From NCBI RefSeq assembly GCF_025147765.1, contig NZ_CP102265.1, forward strand, positions 999,001 through 1,063,000: a DNA stretch of 64,000 nt, in the 5' to 3' direction. The translations under genes were made by a program, and so were the position numbers. The notes under the pieces are model-generated. The model saw only the letters and a list, made by a program, of their open reading frames with translations, made no database searches and was not told the DNA's origin. The DNA comes from Blautia obeum ATCC 29174 (lineage in GTDB: Bacteria > Bacillota > Clostridia > Lachnospirales > Lachnospiraceae). Each line of letters begins with the position of its first letter. Positions within the stretch are counted from its first letter, which is position 1. Positions 8,627 through 17,758 of the stretch are shown in pieces.

Positions 8627-11179
8627 ATGTTGACAGGACTTACAGATGAACAGGTAAATGAGCGAATCGCAGAAGGCAAGGTTAATGCGGACGAGAATCC
8701 GAATACCCGGACCTATAAGCAGATCATAAGAGAAAACACACTGACATTTTTCAACTTTCTGAACCTTGTACTTCTGGTGCTTGTACTTCTGGTTGGCTCT
8801 TATAAGAATGCATTTTTTGTATGTATCATTGTTATCAATACCCTGATCGGTATTGCACAGGAGATACGTGCCAAGAAAACAATCGATAAGCTGGCAATCC
8901 TTACAGCGAGAAAATCAGTTGTTATCCGTGAAGGACAGAAATGGACCGTTCCGACAGAAGAACTGGTACTGGATGACGTGGTCTGTCTCAAGACCGGTGA
9001 TCAGGTACCGGCAGATGCGAGGGTGCTTGAAGGCAGTGTAGAGGTCAATGAATCTCTTTTGACTGGTGAATCAGACAATCTTCCCAAGAATGTGGGAGAT
9101 GAGCTTTTTTCCGGAAGTTTTGTGACTTCCGGAGAGGCAAACTGTCAGATCATCCATGTCGGAAAGGACAACTATGCAGCCCAGATCACCAGTGAGGCAA
9201 AAGAATTCAAGCGTCACAATTCAGAACTGAAGAATTCTCTGAATGCGATTCTGAAGGTGATCAGTATCATTATTGTACCGATTGGAGCATTGTTGTTTTA
9301 CAAGCAGTACTATATTGTTGGAGATACATTTAAGGATTCTATCGTAAGTATGGTAGCCGGAGTCCTTGGTATGATCCCGGAAGGCCTTGTTCTTCTGACC
9401 AGCGTTGCACTGACACTTGGAGCACTTGTCCTTGCTAATAAGAAGACACTGGTGCAGGAGCTCTATTGTATTGAGACGCTTGCCAGAGTTGACACACTTT
9501 GTCTGGACAAGACTGGTACGATCACCGAAGGAACCATGTGCGTGGAGCGTGTGGAGCCTTACAGAGTTTCTAAAGATGAGAGTACGGATGCGGAAGTCGA
9601 TGCAGGACTGGCCGAGATTACGGAATCAGCAGAACTGACAGAAATGGATACGGAATCCAGACAGACAGAAGTACAGGCAGCCGAAGTATCCGATACAGAA
9701 ATAACAGAAGTTTCTGTAACTGAGGTTTCGGCAGATGAAACAGACGCAGGTCCGGCATTTATGGACGAAGTCGGCGAGATCATGTGCAATATGATGTACG
9801 TACTCAAAGATCAGAATGCAACGATCGATGCATTGCGTAAACGTTTTCCGGCAAAGCAGGGTATGACACTGGAACATGTGATTCCATTTTCTTCCGACAG
9901 AAAATACAGTGGTGCCGTTTTTGAAGAAAAAGGCACATATTTGATGGGAGCAGCACAGTTCCTGTTTCCAGAAGATAACCAGGAGCTGACAGAACGATGT
10001 CAGGTATATGCTGAAGACGGGCTTCGAGTACTGGTTTTGGCGCATAGTTCCCAGATGGTAGAAGGAACAGAACTTCCAGAGGGACTGGAACCGCTTGCAC
10101 TGATGCTTATGACAGATGTGATCAGAGAGGAAGCACCAGATACACTGGCATTCTTTGAAAGCCAGGAGGTAGATCTTAAGGTCATTTCCGGTGATGATCC
10201 GGTGACGGTCGCAGCGATTGCAAAGCGTGCCGGACTTAAAAATGCCGACAGATATGTAGATGCGACGACATTGACATCCGATGAGATGCTTCAGGATGCA
10301 GTTGCAGAGTACAGCGTGTTCGGACGGGTGACGCCACAGCAGAAAAAAGCGATGGTTCAGGCACTGCAATCCCAGGGACATACAGTAGCTATGACTGGTG
10401 ACGGTGTCAACGATGTTCTTGCCCTGAAAGAGGCTGACTGCAGTATTGCCATGGCACAGGGAAGTGATGCTGCAAAGAATATTGCAAATGTCGTTCTTCT
10501 GGATTCAAATTTTGCATCTATGCCGCATATTGTAAATCAGGGACGAAGAGTCGTAAACAACATCCGTACGGCGGCATCCATGTTCCTGATCAAGACGATG
10601 TTTTCCGTTATGTTGTCATTGCTGACGATCTTCTTTGGAAATACGTATCCGTTTGAACCGATCCAGATGTCACTGATCAGCGCGTGTGCGGTAGGTATTC
10701 CGACATTCCTGCTTGCACAGGAAAACAATTACGAGAAGATTGATCATACGTTCCTGAGGCATGTATTTATCAATGCGTTTCCGGCAGCACTCACGATTAC
10801 ATCGTGTGTGTTTGCGGTCATGCTCGTTTGTCAGAATGTATATCATTCCACAGAAATGTTGAATACAGCCTGTGTTCTTGTTACAGGATGGAACTATATG
10901 GCTGCATTGAAGACCGTTTATGCACCACTGAATACCTATCGTAAGACGATCATTTACGGTATGCAGTTTATATTCTTTGCGGCGGCCGTTATTTTCCAGA
11001 AACTGCTTTCTCTTGGTTCTTTGGATTTTGGAATGATCATCCTGGTATTCATACTGATGACCTTTGCACCGGTACTGATCGATGTGATCACTGTCTGGCT
11101 GAAGGGAATCTATGCACGTTCTCTGGATAAAGAAAACCCAGGAAAATTTACTGCATTTATTGATAAATTACGTAAATAG
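8627..11179 (+). CDS. Cation-translocating P-type ATPase (CtpE-like) with acidic insert
   Basis: An 850-residue P-type ATPase with all core motifs. TGES starts near residue 146, phosphorylation site D294 lies in DKTGTIT, and the hinge TGDGVND is near 592. The helix-4 motif is MIPEGLVLLTSVAL. The PEGL form and the hydrophobic start without heavy-metal domains resemble the CtpE-type family, for which Ca2+ uptake is reported. The ion here is inferred. The odd part is about residues 314-372, a Glu/Thr/Ser/Val-rich stretch with degenerate TEV/SEVS-like repeats just after the phosphorylation site. Most relatives I can recall have a short loop there. The ribosome site is TGAGGTGA. The gene stands 95 bases after nifU and ends in a terminator. 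Confidence 0.88.
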   Translation: MLTGLTDEQVNERIAEGKVNADENPNTRTYKQIIRENTLTFFNFLNLVLLVLVLLVGSYKNAFFVCIIVINTLIGIAQEIRAKKTIDKLAILTARKSVVIREGQKWTVPTEELVLDDVVCLKTGDQVPADARVLEGSVEVNESLLTGESDNLPKNVGDELFSGSFVTSGEANCQIIHVGKDNYAAQITSEAKEFKRHNSELKNSLNAILKVISIIIVPIGALLFYKQYYIVGDTFKDSIVSMVAGVLGMIPEGLVLLTSVALTLGALVLANKKTLVQELYCIETLARVDTLCLDKTGTITEGTMCVERVEPYRVSKDESTDAEVDAGLAEITESAELTEMDTESRQTEVQAAEVSDTEITEVSVTEVSADETDAGPAFMDEVGEIMCNMMYVLKDQNATIDALRKRFPAKQGMTLEHVIPFSSDRKYSGAVFEEKGTYLMGAAQFLFPEDNQELTERCQVYAEDGLRVLVLAHSSQMVEGTELPEGLEPLALMLMTDVIREEAPDTLAFFESQEVDLKVISGDDPVTVAAIAKRAGLKNADRYVDATTLTSDEMLQDAVAEYSVFGRVTPQQKKAMVQALQSQGHTVAMTGDGVNDVLALKEADCSIAMAQGSDAAKNIANVVLLDSNFASMPHIVNQGRRVVNNIRTAASMFLIKTMFSVMLSLLTIFFGNTYPFEPIQMSLISACAVGIPTFLLAQENNYEKIDHTFLRHVFINAFPAALTITSCVFAVMLVCQNVYHSTEMLNTACVLVTGWNYMAALKTVYAPLNTYRKTIIYGMQFIFFAAAVIFQKLLSLGSLDFGMIILVFILMTFAPVLIDVITVWLKGIYARSLDKENPGKFTAFIDKLRK

Positions 11180-11195
11180 AATAGGAATTCGAATA

Positions 11196-11230
11196 AAAAG
11201 GCTCTGGTCAATTGTGACCGGAGCCTTTTG
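11196..11230. terminator. Terminator between the ATPase and GH13 genes
   Basis: AAAAGGCTCTGGTCA pairs with TGACCGGAGCCTTTT (one G-U pair, 4-base loop). It is flanked by A and T runs and can serve both convergent genes. Confidence 0.88.
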
Positions 11231-11251
11231 GTATATTTATGTACTTAAAAA

Positions 11252-13444
11252 TTATTGTTTATTTCTGCACAGCCAGTAACATCCGAATGCCGGAATCTGC
11301 ACACCCCTGGCTTCCATCTCTCGTCCGGAGATAAGATCTGTGTACATACCATCTTCTTCATTGATCCATGCAACTTTATCATTCTCACTGAAGTTGTAGA
11401 TACCGATAAATTTCTCCTTATTATTCTCACGTATAAAAGCAAGAACAGAAGTATCCCAGGTGTCAATGGTGCGAATTGGAACATTACTGTTGAATACACT
11501 GTGGCTTGAACGGATATGCTCCAGTTTATTAAGCACAGGGAAAAGTTTGCCCTGTACAGTAGCAGGATCATGACGGTTTTCAGCCAGCTTCCAGTCGAAT
11601 TTTCCTCTGTGAAGATAACGTGAATCATCGGATTTTTCCGGATCATCTTTGTAAGAATAATCATTCACCTGACCGATCTCGTCACCACTGTAAATTACCG
11701 GGATACCGGACTGAGAGAGCATGAATGCATGCAGTGTAATATCATAACGGACAGCTCTGTCCACACCTTCCTGATTTCCTTCAAATCCAAAACGCTCAAT
11801 ACCACAGAGAGAAGCTGTTGTTCCGCACAGTCTTGCATCACCAAGACGCGGATCATCATTATAAAGTTCTCCTCGTGCAAAAGAATCTGGATATTTTCCT
11901 GTAAGGAAATCATTCAGATATTTTTTATGAGGTACTTCCTGAATACCGAAGTTTTCAAGATATTCATAATCCAGTCCCCATCCAATATCGTCATGGCAAC
12001 GCAGATAATTCTGGAATACATAATCTCTCGGAAGTTCGGAGATGATATCCAGCTGACGGCGAAGCAGGGAGACATCTTTTGTTGCAACTGTGTGCCATGT
12101 GCTTGCCATAGTCGTAACGTTGTACAGCAGATGACATTCTGGTTTTTCGACAGTTCCGAAATATGGAACAACTTTTTCAGGAGCCATGACAACTTCTCCG
12201 AGAAGAAGAACGCCAGGGCATACGATCTCACAGATCATACGCATGATACGAACGATGGTGTGAACCTGTGGCAGGTTACGGCAGTTCGTCCCAAGCTGCT
12301 TCCAGATATATGGTACAGCATCCAGACGGACAATATCTACACCCTGGTTAGCCAGGTACAGCATGTTAAAGATCATTTCGTTCAGGACGATCGGATTGCG
12401 GTAGTTCAGATCCCACTGATACGGATAGAAAGTAGTCATAACATGTTTATGAAGGTCTTCCAGCCAGGTGAAGTTGCCAGGTGCAGTTGTCGGGAACACT
12501 TCCGGGCAGGTCTGCTCATATAATGAAGGAATATCATAATTATCAAAGAAAAAGTAACGGTCCTGATATTCTTTTTCTCCTGCACGGGCGCGTTTTGCCC
12601 ATTCGTGGTCTTCGGATGTATGGTTCATGACGAAGTCAAGGCAGACGTTGATGCCGCGATTATGGCAGGCAGCAGTCAGTGCTGCAAAATCATCCATGGT
12701 TCCAAGTTCTTCCTGAACCTTTCGGAAATCAGCAACTGCATAACCACCGTCACTGCGTCCCCTCGGGGAGTCAAGGAGTGGCATCAGATGCAGATAATTG
12801 ACATTGCATTCCTGTATATAATCCAGTTTGGATTCCAGATTGGAAAGAGTACCGGCAAAAGCGTTGACATACATCATCATACCGATGAGATCGTTGCGTT
12901 TATACCATGTCGGATCTTTTTCGCGATTCAGATCAGATTCTTTCAGGGCATCATTTCTCATATCATAGAATTTCTTCAGGACTTTGAGAAGATCATTGAG
13001 ATGCATTGTGACATATGGGTTATCCTGATACAGTTCACAGTAGAGCCATTTCAGCTCGTCCAGATGACGGGCAAGACGCTCACGATAGATGTGATCATCA
13101 TCACGCTTATTTTCCAGTTTGACTGGTTCAGCTTTTGTAGTTTCGACTTTGGCAGTCTCTGTTTTTTTAGTCTCAACCTTAGCTGATTCGACCTTAGCTG
13201 TTTCAACTTTGACAGCTTCAGCTTTTTGCGTTTCAACTTTAGCAGGTTCGACTTTCTTTGTTTCAACCTTGATAGGCTCTGTTTTCTTAGTCTCGACTTT
13301 AACAGGTTCAGTCTTTGTTGTTTCAACCTTAATTGGTTGAACTTTTTTTGTAGTTATTTTCGGGGTTTCTGCTTTCGCAGCAGCAGCCTGGAAAGCAGAA
13401 GTTTTGGCAGCTTCACGCTTTTTCTGAAGACGTTTTTTTGCCAT
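11252..13444 (-). CDS. GH13 alpha-amylase family enzyme, amylosucrase-like, with repeat-rich N-terminus
   Basis: A 730-residue GH13 enzyme whose domain from about residue 115 resembles amylosucrase and related transglucosidases. Catalytic residues by position are nucleophile D375 (VRLDAVPYIWK), acid/base E417 (LLGEVVMAP) and the aspartate pair near 485-486 (CHDDIGWG). The family usually cleaves sucrose or transfers glucose to alpha-glucans. The true substrate is not readable. There is no signal peptide, so it acts in the cytoplasm. Residues 1-30 are Lys/Ala-rich, and 31-110 are eight decapeptide repeats of the form ETxKxEPxKV, a disordered charged arm not found in textbook amylosucrases. The ribosome site is AAGGAGGAGATCC. 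A PHP phosphatase gene lies 35 bases upstream. Confidence 0.85.
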   Translation of the reverse strand: MAKKRLQKKREAAKTSAFQAAAAKAETPKITTKKVQPIKVETTKTEPVKVETKKTEPIKVETKKVEPAKVETQKAEAVKVETAKVESAKVETKKTETAKVETTKAEPVKLENKRDDDHIYRERLARHLDELKWLYCELYQDNPYVTMHLNDLLKVLKKFYDMRNDALKESDLNREKDPTWYKRNDLIGMMMYVNAFAGTLSNLESKLDYIQECNVNYLHLMPLLDSPRGRSDGGYAVADFRKVQEELGTMDDFAALTAACHNRGINVCLDFVMNHTSEDHEWAKRARAGEKEYQDRYFFFDNYDIPSLYEQTCPEVFPTTAPGNFTWLEDLHKHVMTTFYPYQWDLNYRNPIVLNEMIFNMLYLANQGVDIVRLDAVPYIWKQLGTNCRNLPQVHTIVRIMRMICEIVCPGVLLLGEVVMAPEKVVPYFGTVEKPECHLLYNVTTMASTWHTVATKDVSLLRRQLDIISELPRDYVFQNYLRCHDDIGWGLDYEYLENFGIQEVPHKKYLNDFLTGKYPDSFARGELYNDDPRLGDARLCGTTASLCGIERFGFEGNQEGVDRAVRYDITLHAFMLSQSGIPVIYSGDEIGQVNDYSYKDDPEKSDDSRYLHRGKFDWKLAENRHDPATVQGKLFPVLNKLEHIRSSHSVFNSNVPIRTIDTWDTSVLAFIRENNKEKFIGIYNFSENDKVAWINEEDGMYTDLISGREMEARGVQIPAFGCYWLCRNKQ
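13115..13354 (-). repeat. Eight tandem 30-bp coding repeats (decapeptide ETxKxEPxKV)
   Basis: Residues 31-110 of the GH13 protein fall into exact ten-residue units, such as ETTKTEPVKV, ETKKTEPIKV, ETKKVEPAKV and ETQKAEAVKV. At DNA level the period is 30 bases with moderate divergence, which points to slippage-type expansion of a coding tract. Confidence 0.9.
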
Positions 13445-13479
13445 GATGGATCTCCTCCTTTTGTATCTTTATCTGAAAA

Positions 13480-14298
13480 TTATAATTTGACAAATTCCGG
13501 TTTACGGTTTTGGAATACAGTATAGTACTTAAAACCGCAGTCTGCAAGTATTGCAGCAGCCTTATCGAAATCATAGGCAATTTTTTCCGGTCCATGCGCA
13601 TCAGCACCGACAGTGATGATCTCACCACCAAGTTCGCGATAGCGGCGAATGACTGCACGGCAGGGATTTGGCTCTCCGAGGCCGTAGTGGAAACCGCCGG
13701 TATTCAGCTCAATTCCCCGTCCCTTGGCAATGACGGTGCGCAGGATCTCATCAAGAATATCCTGGTAACGTTCATAAGTATAGTATTTATTCTGATTCGG
13801 GCCATAGCGTACAATATAATCAATATGTCCATATACATCCATCTCAGAAAATGCATGCAGATTTTCGAGAATGGATTCAAAATATTCCCGGTAACATGCA
13901 GATTCTTCGCGCCCTTTAAAATATTCCTTATAATAAGGGTCATATCCATGGACAACGTGAGAAGATCCGATCACAAAATCAAACGGCATTGTTGCCAGAA
14001 GCTCGTGAAAGTAGTCGTGCAAATGTGGCTGCAGGCCAAGTTCAATACCGAAATGAATCTGTAGTTCCTTCTGATATTTTTCTCGGAGTCTAAAGAGAGT
14101 CTCTCTGTATCCATCAAGATCCAGCTCAAATATTTCATTATCCGGTGTAGGTGGGTAATCAGGATCCAGATGCTCTGTAAAACAGATGCCGGTGAGACCC
14201 CGGCAGATTGCTTCGCGGATCATATCTTCCATAGATGTGTCTGAGTCAGCAGAAAAAGAAGAATGCATATGGCAGTCCCATAAGATCTGATTTGACAT
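13480..14298 (-). CDS. PHP-domain phosphatase, histidinol-phosphatase (HisJ/HisK) family
   Basis: A 272-residue metallo-phosphoesterase of the PHP family. The metal-binding start WDCHMHSSFSAD, later FTEHLD, GSSHVVHG, GHIDYIVRYG and VGADAHGPE are all in place. Family members dephosphorylate histidinol phosphate, the penultimate step of histidine synthesis. No his genes are nearby, so related phosphatase roles remain possible. I begin it at 14298 because AAGGAGGATACAAAA lies just before that ATG. An earlier ATG at 14352 would add 18 residues that look unlike the family. It lies 35 bases upstream of the GH13 gene on the same strand and may be co-transcribed. Confidence 0.85.
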   Translation of the reverse strand: MSNQILWDCHMHSSFSADSDTSMEDMIREAICRGLTGICFTEHLDPDYPPTPDNEIFELDLDGYRETLFRLREKYQKELQIHFGIELGLQPHLHDYFHELLATMPFDFVIGSSHVVHGYDPYYKEYFKGREESACYREYFESILENLHAFSEMDVYGHIDYIVRYGPNQNKYYTYERYQDILDEILRTVIAKGRGIELNTGGFHYGLGEPNPCRAVIRRYRELGGEIITVGADAHGPEKIAYDFDKAAAILADCGFKYYTVFQNRKPEFVKL

Positions 14299-14410
14299 TT
14301 TTGTATCCTCCTTTGTATGGATTGACATTATTATAGCATGCAAAAATCGCATATGCTATGGTTTCATTTCCTTTTAAATAGAAATTTCTGATGTTTTTTA
14401 TAAAATCCCC

Positions 14411-14439
14411 TTGAATTTTTGTATGAGATTCGATACAAT
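14411..14439 (+). promoter_or_regulatory. Promoter of the gap-pgk-tpiA cluster
   Basis: TTGAAT (14411-14416), 17 bases, TACAAT (14434-14439), about 70 bases before gap. Confidence 0.68.
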
Positions 14440-14507
14440 ATGCAATAGGTTGACGTTTCTTTAACAAACGCCATAATCAACCATTTATTTCATAGGAGGA
14501 ATTTATC

Positions 14508-15527
14508 ATGGCAGTAAAAGTTGCAATTAATGGATTTGGCCGTATTGGTCGTCTGGCATTCCGTCAGATGTTTGGAGCAGAAGGATTTGAAATCGTTGCT
14601 ATCAACGACCTTACATCCCCGAAAATGCTGGCTCACTTATTAAAATATGACTCAACTCAGGGAAGATATGCTCTGGCTGACAAAGTAGTAGCAGGAGAAG
14701 ATTCCATCACAGTTGACGGAAAAGAAATCAAAATCTATGCAAAAGCTAACGCTGCAGAACTTCCTTGGGGAGAAATCGGTGTAGACGTAGTTCTCGAGTG
14801 CACAGGTTTCTATACATCCAAAGACAAAGCTCAGGCTCATATTGATGCAGGTGCTAAACATGTTGTTATTTCCGCTCCGGCTGGAAACGACCTTAAGACA
14901 ATCGTTTACAATGTAAACCATGAAGGACTTACAAACGAAGATAAAATCATCTCCGCTGCATCCTGTACAACAAACTGCCTTGCACCAATGGCTAAGGCTC
15001 TTAACGATCTTGCACCGATCAAATCTGGTATCATGTGCACAATCCACGCTTACACAGGTGATCAGATGACACTTGACGGACCGCAGAGAAAAGGTGATCT
15101 GAGAAGATCTCGTGCAGCTGCAGTTAACATCGTTCCGAACAGCACAGGTGCTGCAAAAGCAATCGGTCTGGTTATCCCAGAACTGAACGGCAAACTGATC
15201 GGATCCGCTCAGCGTGTACCAACCCCAACAGGTTCTACAACAATCCTTACAGCAGTAGTTGAAGGAAACGTTACAAAAGAGCAGATCAACGCAGCTATGA
15301 AAGCAGCTTCTAACGAATCCTTCGGATACAACGAAGACGAAATCGTATCCAGCGATATCGTTGGTATGAGATTTGGTTCTCTGTTTGATGCTACTCAGAC
15401 AATGGTTCTGCCACTTGAGAACGGCACAACAGAAGTACAGGTTGTTTCATGGTATGACAATGAAAACTCCTACACAAGCCAGATGGTTCGTACAATCAAA
15501 CATTTTGGAAAACTTCTGAACGCTTAA
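14508..15527 (+). CDS. gap: Glyceraldehyde-3-phosphate dehydrogenase, type I
   Basis: Oxidises glyceraldehyde-3-phosphate to 1,3-bisphosphoglycerate with NAD+. The 339-residue protein begins with the Rossmann signature VAINGFGRIGRLAFR and has catalytic C153 in SAASCTTNCLAP. NDLTSP follows the second strand and points to NAD+ rather than NADP+. AGGAGGAATTTATC precedes the start. Codon use is strongly biased, as expected of a highly expressed gene. A terminator-like hairpin separates it from pgk, so gap mRNA is probably made in excess of the downstream genes. Confidence 0.98.
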   Translation: MAVKVAINGFGRIGRLAFRQMFGAEGFEIVAINDLTSPKMLAHLLKYDSTQGRYALADKVVAGEDSITVDGKEIKIYAKANAAELPWGEIGVDVVLECTGFYTSKDKAQAHIDAGAKHVVISAPAGNDLKTIVYNVNHEGLTNEDKIISAASCTTNCLAPMAKALNDLAPIKSGIMCTIHAYTGDQMTLDGPQRKGDLRRSRAAAVNIVPNSTGAAKAIGLVIPELNGKLIGSAQRVPTPTGSTTILTAVVEGNVTKEQINAAMKAASNESFGYNEDEIVSSDIVGMRFGSLFDATQTMVLPLENGTTEVQVVSWYDNENSYTSQMVRTIKHFGKLLNA

Positions 15528-15594
15528 TTAAGTCCATAAGTTAAAGTGTGGAGTAAGTTGTTGCATTTTGCAATGACACAAATAGACTCAGTCA

Positions 15595-15630
15595 GGGTCC
15601 GGTCTGATTTGGACCGGGCCCATTTTTTAT
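15595..15630 (+). terminator. Terminator/attenuator hairpin between gap and pgk
   Basis: GGGTCCGGTC pairs fully with GACCGGGCCC (10 bp, 7-base loop), followed by ATTTTTTAT. Only 20 bases separate it from the pgk start and no clear promoter lies between, so partial read-through is likely. Confidence 0.85.
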
Positions 15631-15650
15631 GAATTTGGAGGAATATTAGC

Positions 15651-16847
15651 ATGGGATTAAACAAAAAATCCGTTGATGATATCAATGTAAAAGGCCAGAG
15701 AGTTCTGGTAAGATGTGACTTTAATGTACCTCTGCAGGACGGCAAAATCACAGATGAGAACCGTCTGGTAGCAGCTCTTCCTACAATCAAGAAGCTGATC
15801 GCAGATGGCGGAAAGATCATTCTTTGCTCACACCTTGGCAAACCGAAGGGAGAGCCGAAACCGGAACTTTCTCTTGCACCTGTTGCAAAACGTCTCACAG
15901 AGCTTCTGGGACAGGAAGTTAAATTCGTTCCGAGCCCGGTTGTTGTTGATGATACCGTAAAAGCAGCAGTAGCTGACATGAAAGACGGAGAAGTTATTCT
16001 TCTTGAAAATACACGTTATCGTGCAGAAGAAACCAAAAACGGTGATGAGTTCAGTAAAGAACTTGCTTCCCTTTGCGATGTATTCGTAAATGATGCATTT
16101 GGTACTGCTCACAGAGCACACTGCTCCAACGTTGGTGTTACCAAATATGTAGATACCGCAGTTGTTGGATATCTGATGGAAAAAGAAATCGCATTCCTTG
16201 GAAATGCAGTAGAAAATCCGGAGAGACCATTTGTAGCTATCCTTGGTGGAGCGAAAGTTTCCAGCAAGATCTCTGTTATCAACAACCTTCTTGACAAAGT
16301 TGATACTCTGATCATCGGTGGTGGAATGTCCTATACATTCTCCAAAGCTCTTGGCGGACACATTGGTAATTCCCTCTGTGAGGATGATTATCTTCAGTAT
16401 GCATTAGACATGCTTAAAAAAGCAGAAGAAAAAGGCGTTAAGCTTCTTCTTCCTGTTGACAACAGAATCGGTGATGACTTCTCTAACGACTGCAATATCC
16501 AGGTTGTAAAACGTGGATGCATTCCGGACGGCTGGGAAGGAATGGACATTGGACCAGAAACAGAAAAGATTTTCTGTGACGCTGTAAAAGATGCTAAGAC
16601 AGTTGTATGGAACGGACCAATGGGTTGCTTCGAAATGCCGAATTTTGCTCATGGTACAGAAGCAGTTGCTAAAGCTCTTGCAGATACAGAAGCTACAACT
16701 ATCATCGGTGGTGGTGACTCCGCAGCAGCTGTAAATATCCTTGGCTATGGCGATAAGATGACTCACATCTCTACTGGTGGTGGAGCATCTCTGGAATTCC
16801 TGGAAGGAAAGGAACTGCCGGGCGTAGCAGCAGCTAATGATAAATAA
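15651..16847 (+). CDS. pgk: Phosphoglycerate kinase
   Basis: Transfers phosphate from 1,3-bisphosphoglycerate to ADP in glycolysis. The 398-residue length is standard. Visible family segments are VLVRCDFNVPL, the substrate-binding SHLGKPKGEPKPELSL, LLENTRYRAEE, FVNDAFGTAHRAH, GGAKVSSKI and the nucleotide-binding GGGDSAAAV near the end. A TTGGAGGAATATT ribosome site lies immediately after the upstream hairpin. It forms a tight unit with tpiA 17 bases downstream. Expression appears to depend on read-through from the gap promoter or on a promoter I cannot recognise. Confidence 0.98.
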   Translation: MGLNKKSVDDINVKGQRVLVRCDFNVPLQDGKITDENRLVAALPTIKKLIADGGKIILCSHLGKPKGEPKPELSLAPVAKRLTELLGQEVKFVPSPVVVDDTVKAAVADMKDGEVILLENTRYRAEETKNGDEFSKELASLCDVFVNDAFGTAHRAHCSNVGVTKYVDTAVVGYLMEKEIAFLGNAVENPERPFVAILGGAKVSSKISVINNLLDKVDTLIIGGGMSYTFSKALGGHIGNSLCEDDYLQYALDMLKKAEEKGVKLLLPVDNRIGDDFSNDCNIQVVKRGCIPDGWEGMDIGPETEKIFCDAVKDAKTVVWNGPMGCFEMPNFAHGTEAVAKALADTEATTIIGGGDSAAAVNILGYGDKMTHISTGGGASLEFLEGKELPGVAAANDK

Positions 16848-16864
16848 AAAAGGAGATAATAAAA

Positions 16865-17614
16865 ATGGCAAGAAAGAAAATTATCGCTGGAAACTGGAAA
16901 ATGAACATGACTCCAAGCGAAGCAGTTAAATTAGTAGAAACTCTGAAACCACTTGTACAGAACGATGAAGTAGACGTAGTATTCGGTGTTCCGGCAATCG
17001 ACATCGTTCCGGTTGTTGAAGCCTGCAAAGGTACAAATATTGCTGTAGCAGCAGAGAACATGTACTTCGAAGAAAAAGGTGCTTACACAGGTGAAATCGC
17101 TCCGGCTATGCTGGTTGACGCTGGTGTTAAATATGTTATCCTTGGACATTCCGAAAGAAGAGATTACTTCGGAGAAACAAGCGAAGACGTTAACAAGAAA
17201 GTACTTAAAGCTTTCGAACATGGTATTACACCAATCATGTGCTGTGGAGAATCTCTTGAGCAGAGAGAACAGGGCATCACTATGGACTGGATCCGTCAGC
17301 AGGTTAAAGTTGGTCTTCAGAACGTAACAGCTGACCAGGCTAAAACTATGGTTATCGCTTACGAACCAATCTGGGCTATCGGAACAGGTAAAACAGCTAC
17401 AAGCGAACAGGCCCAGGAAATCTGCAAAGGTATCCGTGAGTGTGTTGCTGAAATCTATGACACAGATACAGCAGAAGCTATCCGTATCCAGTACGGCGGA
17501 TCTGTAAATGCAGGAAATGCAGCAGAACTGTTTGCAATGGGTGATATCGATGGTGGACTTGTTGGTGGAGCTTCCCTGAAACCAGATTTCGGAAAGATCG
17601 TTAACTACAAATAA
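16865..17614 (+). CDS. tpiA: Triose-phosphate isomerase
   Basis: Interconverts dihydroxyacetone phosphate and glyceraldehyde-3-phosphate. The 249-residue TIM barrel carries AGNWKMN with the catalytic lysine, ILGHSERR with the electrophilic histidine, the catalytic glutamate in AYEPIWAIGTG, and the phosphate-binding YGGSVN near the C-terminus. AAAGGAGATAATAAAA precedes the start. It is the last gene of the glycolytic cluster and is followed by a strong terminator. Confidence 0.98.
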   Translation: MARKKIIAGNWKMNMTPSEAVKLVETLKPLVQNDEVDVVFGVPAIDIVPVVEACKGTNIAVAAENMYFEEKGAYTGEIAPAMLVDAGVKYVILGHSERRDYFGETSEDVNKKVLKAFEHGITPIMCCGESLEQREQGITMDWIRQQVKVGLQNVTADQAKTMVIAYEPIWAIGTGKTATSEQAQEICKGIRECVAEIYDTDTAEAIRIQYGGSVNAGNAAELFAMGDIDGGLVGGASLKPDFGKIVNYK

Positions 17615-17637
17615 TTATCAATAAGATGATTTTAAGA

Positions 17638-17684
17638 GTCAGATACTTCAAACCGGCCAGGTAAGAGGTATCTGGCTTTTTTTT
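17638..17684 (+). terminator. Terminator after tpiA
   Basis: GTCAGATACTTC pairs with GAGGTATCTGGC through several G-U pairs and is followed by eight T. Confidence 0.85.
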
Positions 17685-17712
17685 GTTTCCAGAGACGTAC
17701 AAATGTCCGCGC

Positions 17713-17741
17713 TTGACAAAATCCGCTTTATACAATACTAT
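17713..17741 (+). promoter_or_regulatory. Promoter of hom
   Basis: Consensus TTGACA (17713-17718), 17 bases, TACTAT (17736-17741). It gives a leader of about 200 bases before hom. Confidence 0.75.
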
Positions 17742-17758
17742 TAAACACAAGTGGTAAA

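Noticed and set aside
13115..13354. 30-base periodic sequence as a CRISPR array
   Set aside because: The units are contiguous without spacers, diverge in step with codons and lie fully inside an open GH13 reading frame.
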